Shown in pieces: positions 55,730 through 64,000 of a DNA stretch of 64,000 nt. The DNA is taken from the NCBI RefSeq assembly GCF_036711975.1, contig NC_091972.1:13149001-13213000 (forward strand), written 5' to 3'. The stretch comes from Onthophagus taurus. Lineage: Eukaryota > Arthropoda > Insecta > Coleoptera > Scarabaeidae. The stretch's first letter is position 1. Each line of letters opens with the position of its first letter. Below the pieces are notes generated by a model. It was not told where the DNA came from. It did no database searches and saw only the letters and a list, made by a program, of their open reading frames with translations. The position numbers were made by a program, and so were the translations under genes.

Positions 55730-56880
55730 AAAGACTTGTTTAATAATCAAACGATTCTGGATGAATGAGAAGGATGGTAATAAATAATCTTGTATGAACT
55801 CCTTAGGGAATGGATCGGATTAATACGGAGTGTCCGTTATAACCAAAAGTCCGTTATATGAATCATTTTAATGCACACAAATTCGGACAGCTATCCACAT
55901 CGTTGCGTTCAGTCTACGTGGCTTTATCTTTATACCAAGGATGATAGAATCTAAGAGGACTACTACATCCCGGGAATAGATGCACTGCTCGATGGGCCGT
56001 TCGTATCACAACTAAAACTAGAACTAACACTAGCATTGGAACTAACACTAAACCTAGAACAAGCAACATTCGGGTTTGTTACTTACACTACTAGTTCAAT
56101 AAAAATATGCAACCATCTAACGTAAATAACAGTTAAAACTACCTTATTATTACTATATATACTAGATATTTAATAAAGCAATAATGTTCGAATGCACAAA
56201 ATACTCTAATGCAATAATAGAACGCTTTATTAGCCATTAAAATTGTGTAAAACTTCTATCGTGTTAAATAATTAACAATCCTTTTGCGATACATTTATAT
56301 CAGCTATATCTGGATTGCAAAATGTGGTAAAATCGAACGATTTCAACAAACCGGTTTCTTTTCTATAAAAAATATGTAAAACAATGAAAATATTAAATGT
56401 TGAATAGTAATTTGCTAGTACGTGCAAGAAATACCTAATTACAATAAAGCCATTTCTTACGCAAGTTTATTTTTTATAACAAATTCCTTGTCACTATCCA
56501 TTGTAATATGAGAAGAATGCGAAATCCGTTCCAATCCGCAGCAGAAATATAAATACCGACTAATTACCTGAACTGGTTGTTTGATTTATTGATTATAAAT
56601 TTATTCGTGTAATAATTATATATAATTGGGTGACTACAAATTCTTGTTATATTGTTTAAAAACATATCCATTATAACTATACCATAACATTATATTTATT
56701 TCCGTTATAAACCTATTAATTAACTTGGAAGTAAACGTGTGCACGAACGCACATATAGACCAATTGGAAAGGAATCGAATGCAAAAAAGCACAAGGACAT
56801 TGTCAAGCTACCCGCGTATATCACAGATTAGAAAATATTTAAACCCGATCTAATAAAAGGAGGTGGGGTGGTGGTAAGCT
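55730..56880. other. Intergenic, upstream of the GMC gene
   Basis: AT-rich. A short imperfect array of ACTAACACTA/ACTAGAACTA words lies at about 56000-56080. No gene seen. Confidence 0.4.
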
Positions 56881-57046
56881 TTAGAATGCCCAGCCTATGC
56901 ACGTTGCGATTGCATTTGCACTGTATAGAATAAAAAAATTAAATGTAAATCTGGTACACTTTCGTTCTCCTCGGGCACTCGGGTTCGCGAACGAAACGGG
57001 TAAAGCTCATTCTGAACGTTCGCGTGCGTTTCGTACGATCGACACC
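56881..57046 (+). promoter_or_regulatory. Promoter and 5' UTR of the GMC oxidoreductase gene
   Basis: A TATA-like GTATAGAATAAA begins at 56923. A palindromic GTTCGCGAAC lies near 56985, and the start context is GACACCATG, a good match to animal start sites. An in-frame ATG at 56897 exists, but the leader it would add (150 bp) lacks family features. Start site inferred. Confidence 0.35.
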
Positions 57047-57355
57047 ATGTCTTGGGTTCCGAGAGACTTGTCGCAAACGTGTGCCGTGTACACGACAGTG
57101 ACGACTTGTTCCCCGTCTTCACTGCTCTTTTTGCAACTCATAGCAGGACTCTTTGGCAGATCGAGGGATGATATTTTCTCGCAAAATTCGGTGGATTCCA
57201 ACGAGAACGTCGAAAATGAGTACGGTAGCCATTTTAAGTGGAACCACGGAGCTCCAGGATACGACGATAGAGAAGAATTCGATTTTGTTGTTGTTGGAGC
57301 TGGAAGTGCAGGATGCGTTGTAGCTAATCGGTTAACAGAAGTTCCAGAATGGAAT
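57047..57355 (+). CDS. GMC (glucose-methanol-choline) oxidoreductase, first coding exon
   Basis: Encodes residues 1-103, starting [17 protein letters not shown], the usual opening of insect GMC proteins. A hydrophobic stretch [14 protein letters not shown] (residues 24-37) probably acts as signal peptide or anchor. [20 protein letters not shown] (79-98) is the FAD ADP-binding motif with GAGSAG at 84-89. GMC enzymes use FAD to oxidise alcohols or sugars; insect members act in cuticle, immunity, ecdysteroid or defence chemistry, so the substrate cannot be told. The exon ends EWN before the donor GTAAGT at phase 0. The remaining ~500 residues, including the catalytic His pair, lie beyond 64000, giving a first intron over 6.6 kb. 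Confidence 0.9.
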
Positions 57356-57416
57356 GTAAGTTTTAGTTAACAATAATGATATCTGTTTGTATGATCGATG
57401 TATTACAAAATTTTAA

Positions 57417-57526
57417 TAACCTCTGATGATGGGTAGTTGACGAAATCGGTTGGGTTATATCAAAATTTGAATAACCTCTGATGATGGGTAGTTGACGAAA
57501 TCGGTTGGGTTATATCAAAATTTGAA
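57417..57526. repeat. 55-bp perfect tandem duplication in the GMC intron
   Basis: Two adjacent 55-bp copies (57417-57471 and 57472-57526) with no difference seen. Each contains CTGATGATGGGTAGTTGAC followed by GAAATCGG, between ATAACC and GGTTAT, which can pair. The words CTGATGA and GAAA are the hammerhead core words, but stem II does not form convincingly. Confidence 0.92.
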
Positions 57527-57539
57527 TACAATTGAAGTT

Positions 57540-58260
57540 AATTTAATACATTTTAAAGCAATTTTACAATTTTAGTTTAAGGTCAACAAATATAATTACT
57601 TTATTGATATTAACCTGTCTGTACTAATTATTTGAATAAAACTCTGTATATTCAAAGATGTAGAAATTAAAAATATCATATCTCATGAACTAATTGAGAT
57701 ACCGCTATAAAATTATCAGCATGTCGAAGTGAATTTATTCGAGTTTTAGTATTGTCAAAACAATTTCTACATTCCTATTAATCTGGGTGAAAATTTTTAA
57801 ATATTATCTTTACATAAATAAGATTGGAGGGGATAGAAATTAAAAAAATTGTATTTGCAAGAATAATTGTGTTATTAGCATCAAACATAAAACATTTTAA
57901 AGCAAATTTATTCTATTTTTATGTTAGTAAAAATTGTTTCTTTATTTCTATTATCGTAAGTGTAATGATTTTTTAAATGTTTCCCCATGTTTTAATTAAG
58001 TGGACGCCATAACATATAGTAGAAATCAAAAAAATCGTATCTCAAAGACTAATTGAGATATCACTATGAAATATATAGAACTTTGAAGAAAATTTATTCG
58101 AGTTTTAATGCTGTAAAAATAATTTCTGTACTCCTATTAATTTGGCTGTAATAATTTTTTAAATACAATTCTCTATAAATAACAAACATTTTAAGGCAAA
58201 TTTGCTCCAGTTTTAAAATAATAAAAGGTTCTTAATTCCTATAAACCAAATTGTTATATT
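57540..58260. repeat. Diverged tandem-like repeats in the GMC intron
   Basis: Blocks such as ACATTTTAAAGCAA (57548, 57891, 58188) and AATTTATTCGAGTTTTA (57732, 58091) recur with similar text between them, for example GACTAATTGAGATA/GAACTAATTGAGATA. Spacings are about 300-360 bp, perhaps two ~175-bp half-units. An old satellite or nested repeats; ends unclear. Confidence 0.5.
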
Positions 58261-58705
58261 TTTTGAAAACAACTCTGTGTCGAAGTTATGTTCAAAATTA
58301 ACAAATTCTACTATTACTATTAAATAGAAAGCTTGAAATACAAATTTATGTGGTGAAGATAAAAATAATACTTATTTAATCCACGGAGAAAAGCCAAAAA
58401 TTATTTTAGAGTTAACGAAGAATTATTGTTTATGTTACAAATAAACAAGTAAGCTATTCTCGTTCTTAGAAATTAAAGTTGGTTGAACCGATTGAAGTTT
58501 TTATTATTATCTTTTATAATTATGGAAAAAAGGGAAAGTGAATAAGTTAGTGAAATTGCATTATTCAACATTTAAAGTTTATTGTTTGATTTTTATTAAC
58601 ATTTAGTTCTTTGGGTTTAAATTTAAGTCAAAATAAGATACAAAAAGATCAATTATTTTATCATTTCGATGGTGTAAGTTTTACACATTCCTAAAATATT
58701 ATATA

Positions 58706-59206
58706 CAGTGTGTCCCCGGATTGTGTCCGCGTAAGGTATAATTGACGATAAATTTTTGAATTCAAATTCCATCTTTTGCAATTAAAGTCTGGATGCCATA
58801 AAACGAAATATAACCAAGTTTTACGTCAAATATCCTCAAAGTACCAAAGTTAACGCAAGAAGTTTGTTAACCGTTGCAGGTAAAGTGGTCTTTCTGAGCA
58901 ATGTACAACAAAAGTTGATTAAGATAAAATGTTTGTTATGTTAAATTATAGCGATATGCCATATTTTATTAATTTAGGATATAAAAGCAAAATGTGCAGA
59001 TTTTTAAATCATAAGATTAACAAAACATTTTGGATCTAAACTAAATTAACATAAAAGCTTATTCAATGATATCACCACCAACACTAACACATACTTGGTT
59101 ATATTTCGTTTTATGACATCCAGACATTAATTGCAAAAGATGGAATTTGAATTCAAAAATTTATCGTCAATTATACCTTACGGGGACACAATTCGGGGAC
59201 ACACTG
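58706..59206. mobile_element. MITE of Tc1/mariner type (501 bp)
   Basis: Ends CAGTGTGTCCCC and GGGGACACACTG are parts of ~125-bp inverted repeats (58706-58828 and 59085-59206) with few differences. TA flanks both ends (58704-58705, 59207-59208), the duplication of Tc1/mariner elements, whose termini also tend to begin CAGT. No transposase frame. Non-autonomous. Confidence 0.8.
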
Positions 59207-59219
59207 TATGTTGTACAAC

Positions 59220-61940
59220 ATAGGTATGCGGAAATCAATAACCCAGTTATATTTTATTTTATTTAAACACTTACTGGAGTAATTTTCATAACAGTTTGTT
59301 ACACAACACAATGTCAATAGCAAATTTCGCTCTAGTTAGCAAAATTTGTGAGTTGCATTAGTTTACATATCCACGAATTTACGACAGGCTTATTATTCAA
59401 ATAGTTGCAGATTTATTTACATTTAACCATTCATTATTCGTCAATTGAATTCTTGGTGTGGAATGAATGGTTTTCGACTTTTACAGCAGTGAAAATTTTT
59501 AAGCGCTTTTGCACAGACTTTTAGTGCGGTTCATCAACTCGTTGGCATTCCATTCGTTGTGAAGTGCAAATGACATCGTGAACACGCAAAGGAGCAAATG
59601 CAGTCGACCTGACTGCATTTCCATTTGATTCGGATTAGCTGCAGAGGAATTTATTTGCCCATTTCGACGCAGAATTCGTGGCAAACGGTAAAGGCGTTGG
59701 CGGTGATGTACGCTTTATAGCTATAACGTAGATCGTCCGGACCAGTCATGCAACAACAATTTACTACTTTCTTTGATCTGTGCGTGAGAAATTAACGATT
59801 GCATACCAAACTGAATTCAAATTTATTTACAAACACCTGCCGATTTGCAAACACTTGCCATAAATACTAACAACACCAACAATAACAATAAAACAAAGTT
59901 GGTCTGAAAAAAAGGGATTTGAAAGTTTTAAATATGAGTTGAACCTTTAACTTTCGCTAACGTGTACGAATCTGCAGCACAATACTGCGTCGTAAATTTT
60001 ATGGTTAAATGGGCCCAACAGTTAGTACAATCGATCGATTTAAATGAACAACTCTTGCGTAAATTTAGCTACAACTTTTATCGGATAACAAAAAAATATT
60101 TATTCCACTCTAGTTTTAATTTTAAATGAGATTGTTAAATATTATTACACAATTGGTGTAATAATATTGTTTTAATAAATACATAAAAATCGATGAAAGT
60201 AAAAGGAGGTCACTACTATTTAATCGTGTAGTATTAATATAGAAATATTAAAATATAACATTGAAGAAATTTAAAGACAATTAAATTTCCCGTTACCGTT
60301 TAGAAGCGGTTTTGACCGATTGATGAAGTTCAGTGTTGATATAAACAAGAACTTTCACTTGTAATTATTGCAGATTTATAGTTCAAAAGGAATTAAAGCA
60401 AAAACACATGTGTTTGACATTCCTAAAGCGCGGAAATCCAGAGTTAAAAATACGATACCCCGGTAGCTTTCTCGCGAAGCATTCATTAATTTCCATTTAG
60501 AGGTGCATTTTTCGCGGTGAAAAATTGCTGGGAACAACACCGTCGGTTTCGCGGTTTTTAGGATTATAACTTGTTAATTAATAGCTTTCAAAGAAAAATT
60601 TATTTTTCATCCTATACAAAAGTTATCGTCATTATAAATTGATACAATTAAAACTGCATATTTCATAATGATTACTTAAAGTTTTTATATGTTGGATTTA
60701 CATTAATTAAAGTTTTTGCTACTTAGAAATCATAGTACAACGTTGTACAACAGTCCAGTCAAGTAAAAGTGTCGTGTTTAATGAGTCATAACTTTTGTTG
60801 CATGCGCACGATAATTTTTATAGTAACCAATATGAGTTTTTACAACACTTGCATATTCGGTTACATTTAAAAACACTATTAGGTAACGTCATTAAGCTCG
60901 TTTATGACTGGGTGAAATTTGACGCTTTGTGGTTTTATATTACATATTCAGAAATAATTAATAAGACTTATTTTGATTTAAATAAATTCTAATTTTATTA
61001 ATTCTTTTTAAGAAAAAGCGTTTGTTAAAGTAGATTGTGGAAACGGTGGAGTTATTTTAACAAATAATCGTAATATATTTAGAAATACAATCGATGGAAT
61101 GAACCTTCGTATCTAGGAATAAAGTTTCACACCTTCAATTCGAAGAAATACGAAGTCCGACCAACATAAATCTTTGAGGACAAAAAGTTTTTACAAACAG
61201 TGAAATTTTCTCCTGATTTGTTTCATATCAAAGAATGATTTAAGTAGACTGAAAAGAAGTTCTATTTGGATTGAAAAAAAAGTAACCAATTTATACCATT
61301 TTATGGTGACTATCTAAATCTTTTTGGAATATCTGTCGTGTTAAACTAGGATAACTTATTCCAATTTTACTGTGTTGTAAAAGTTTAGAAAACTGGGAAA
61401 AATGTTGGAATTGTTGACCATTATACACCTTTCTCAAAATTTCACATTGACACTTAAACGCATTAGTTAGTTGTGAATTTTTGAAAGTCACGAAATGTTA
61501 GTTTTCCTAGTTAATCCTGACAAAGTTAAAATACAAGTTAGTTCAGAAACTTTTTATTAATATACTGGCCAATATTTCTCTTGTATGTAATGAAGTGTTA
61601 CCATATTCTGCAAGTTGTTATTTGTAGCAACTTTCGTAGACGACCTCTATAGGCAAAGCAATATTATCTTGCTGCATTCAAAGATACCAAATAATAATCC
61701 ACCTTTATATATCAAATGGCGATGATGACTAGTGGTGACGTTTCAGTTTTCCTTCAGTTTCTCAGAACACAGGCTACTAGAATACTAGCTTTGAAATTTT
61801 TGATTTGTTCATTTTGAAGTAGGTTTACTTAGAAACAAAGCTCACATACTTTTGATTTTCGAATTATGATGTCATGTTCCTTTGGTACATACATTCGGCC
61901 AGATCGAGAGTACATCACTGAAGGCATGGAGAGTTGATAC
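59220..61940. other. GMC intron 1, mostly AT-rich
   Basis: GC-richer patches at 59480-59770 and 60410-60560 might be regulatory. No gene, transposon ends or protein motif seen elsewhere. Short open frames are unremarkable. Confidence 0.35.
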
Positions 61941-62264
61941 TTGTGGAGGTAACGTAGTCACCATCTTCTTTTTCCTCTTCTAATAGGACCATTTGTCTAC
62001 TTTTTGGTCATCTGCAACTCTGACGTCAAATTTTCATACTATCTTTTAGATAGTAATTCAGGGGCTGGTTTGGTGTCTGGTTTTTCTAGCATGATTCATT
62101 TGGTCGATCATTCGGGAGACATCCATTAACATTCCCTTCGCGTGGATCGTACTCATCTCACCACATCCTGGACTCCGTATTCATCTTTTATTGTACTCTC
62201 ATTATATAATCATGTGAACTGGACCTTAGTATAGTTGTGATTGTTTTCATTTTGGCCGATCTTG

Positions 62265-62650
62265 TTATTTGTTTTGGTTTTGCCGTATCAGTTTAGAATT
62301 TTTAATGCTTTCTAATTTTTTGATTTGTCTTCTTCCATGGTTTTTTTCATTTTGTTCTTCTCCATTATTGATGGCTAGTTTTCCCCATGCCAAGTAGAAT
62401 GCAATTAGTTTGCGAAGTATCTTAAGCACCATTTTTTGATGACCATAGAGGTCATGTTGCATGACTTCAAAATGTTTTTCCAGTTTCCTTTTTAATCGTT
62501 GTATAATAATCGCTGTTTATTTCTTATTTCTTTATATCTACTATATTCCTCTTGGCTTCTATTATTCCTGTACCTCATATAGGCACTTCTTTTTTCTAAT
62601 CCCAGTTTCTTGACTTATTTAGTAAACCATGGTCTGTTCTTAATGTATAT
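62265..62650 (-). pseudogene. Non-LTR retrotransposon fragment (region before the RT)
   Basis: On minus: RPWFTK, GLEKRSAYMRYRNNRSQEEY, SRYKEIRNK, RLKRKLEKHFEVMQHDLYGH and QKMVLKILRKL. This follows the linker of insect RTE/CR1-like elements (PWW......KKKAY..Y...RT...Y..Y...RN......R.KR..WE.F...EHD.YG.QK..WK..R). The reading then drifts, with stops from about 62260. Plus frames here are shadows. Debris may extend to about 61950. Confidence 0.62.
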
Positions 62651-62659
62651 ACTGTATCC

Positions 62660-63240
62660 GTTTCTGTGATATGGTTGTAGCTAATATAGTTTCTTCACTG
62701 ACATAAATCTTTTGTACAGTGATGAACAATGATTCTATATAGAATTTCGAAATATATTGCTGTTTTCTTTTGTCAAAAGGTGTCTAAAGTACATAGCGTG
62801 ATAAAAATTTTGACGTTGTGGTTACTATTGTCCTCATTACATCTCTGAATGATACCTAGGACTTTGTTGCCAATTCTAGAATTGAAATTGCACAAGTTCT
62901 GGTATGAAGAAGTGGATGTTTCTTGCACAATCTGCGGCTAAATTAGTCAGTCTTAAAAATTGTGCCTGTTGCAGATATAAAATTTCAATCATATCGCTTA
63001 ACAGAAAATAGTTCTTTATCAAAACCGATACTTAGATCTATCAGACAAATATCATGATAAACATTCTTTTCTAAAATAATATTCCATCATTCATCAATGA
63101 ACGCATTATAACAATTGTTAATATATCATTGCCATATAAAAATACGAGAATGTAAAAAATAAACATCAATTACAAACCTTGGGGTTTTAAAAACATTTAT
63201 ACGTTAAAACTGTTCTTTCGAACAATTTGAAATAACAAAA
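62660..63240. other. GMC intron 1, unassigned
   Basis: Probably continuation of the non-LTR debris up to about 62950, but no motif could be read. AT-rich after that. Confidence 0.35.
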
Positions 63241-63244
63241 GCAG

Positions 63245-64000
63245 AAACGGTCCTTTATAACTTTATAAAGTTTCATTTTTTAAATCCACGTTGTTTTGGA
63301 GAACACAGATTTAATTTCACTTTTCACAAAGTAAAGTTAAACAGATAATATTTGAAAAAATATGTAAAATGAAAATTATGGAAACATAAAGCTTGGTATA
63401 ATTTAACTTCAAACATTCCTTTATAACCTGAAAGACTTGTTAAATTCCAACCGTTTCAGAATATACATCCTTTTCATTAACCTCATCTTCAACACACATC
63501 AAATTAAATAGGTGATTTTTAAAAAATTATATGTAATGATTTGTTCAAAATGGAACTTTAAAATTTGGTGTGATCTAATCTTACACATTCCTCTGTAAGC
63601 TCAAAAAGTTGCAATTTTCAAATCCTAAAAATTTCAGAGAAAACAATTTTTTAAAAGCCTCACGTTTAGTAATCATCAACTGAAATAGGTGACTTTAAAA
63701 AAATTATATTAAATTACTTGTTCATCAGGGCAAGTTAAAGTTTGCTGTAACCGACCCTCAAATGTTTCTCAACAACCTCAAGAAGTTTTTTTTCTTAAGT
63801 CCTAATCAATTTAGAGAAAACCATTTTTTTCATGGCCTCATCTGCAACAAACATCAAATCACATAGTACAATTACAACTTTACCATAGAATGTTAAAGTT
63901 TGGGATGATCTAACCTCAACCATTCCTTTATAAGCAGTTGAATTTCTTAAATTTTACCTGTTTCCGAGAAATGACTTCATGAACCTAGAAGGGTCGAGAA
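63245..64000. repeat. Diverged tandem array, ~170-bp unit, running off the right edge
   Basis: A block like CATTCCTTTATAACCTC recurs at about 63252, 63418, 63589, 63765 and 63925, spacings 160-176 bp. In each unit it is followed by TTAAATCC.A, then TTTCAGAGAAAACA, then CCTCATC..CAAC..ACATCAAAT and AATAGGTGA. About 4.5 units are visible, much diverged. It resembles an ageing satellite inside the GMC intron. Confidence 0.7.

Noticed and set aside
57417..57526. A functional hammerhead ribozyme in the 55-bp repeat
   Set aside because: CTGATGA and GAAA are present, but the bases between them do not pair into stem II and stem III has almost no loop; reported only as a resemblance.
1..64000. tRNA, rRNA and CRISPR arrays
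   Set aside because: No cloverleaf with intact A and B boxes, no rRNA-like sequence and no regularly spaced short repeats were found by eye.

Overview
This window is insect nuclear DNA, AT-rich with short GC/CpG-rich islands. The evidence is an insect-type orthopedia homeobox gene with GT..AG introns, the first exon of an insect-type GMC oxidoreductase gene, and insect-typical transposons (BEL/Pao, Penelope-like, R1-like, PIF/Harbinger, mariner, piggyBac, hAT and pogo relatives). A beetle is plausible, but nothing here proves the order.

Layout. 1-2403 is intergenic. 2404-8241 is a full-length BEL/Pao retrotransposon on the minus strand: 206-bp LTRs with no difference seen by eye, a 5-bp target duplication and one open 1707-residue gag-pol frame. 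It landed beside a 1.6-kb foldback element (8248-9881). From 11741 to 38245 lies the plus-strand gene otp: five coding exons (25, 290, 187, 156 and 287 nt) join in frame into a 314-residue homeodomain protein. Introns 1, 2 and 4 are large (3.75, 16.8 and 4.9 kb). They hold GC-rich islands that may be enhancers, and decayed mobile DNA: a Harbinger-type MITE with a MADF-like exon, a stray protein kinase C exon, a non-LTR fragment, a Penelope-like element with inverted terminal repeats carrying hammerhead-ribozyme-like sequence, and mariner, hAT and piggyBac remnants.

39.5-56.8 kb is gene-free: fragments of pogo/Tigger, a 'GQNK' transposon protein, PIF/Harbinger and R1-like elements, GGTTR pentamer tracts, and more GC-rich islands. 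At 57047 a GMC oxidoreductase gene begins on the plus strand. Only its first coding exon (103 codons) is present; the rest must lie beyond the right edge. Its intron holds a 55-bp tandem duplication, a 501-bp TA-flanked MITE, a non-LTR remnant and, at the edge, a diverged ~170-bp tandem array.

The two host genes show no sign of acting together. Otp is a neural and neuroendocrine transcription factor in other animals; GMC enzymes are FAD-dependent, mostly secreted oxidoreductases. I found no operon, CRISPR array, rRNA or tRNA. I see no wholly new system; the least ordinary signals are the hammerhead-like motifs, the captured PKC exon, the intact BEL element and the islands around otp. All pseudogene identifications rest on motifs recognised by eye, without database searches.
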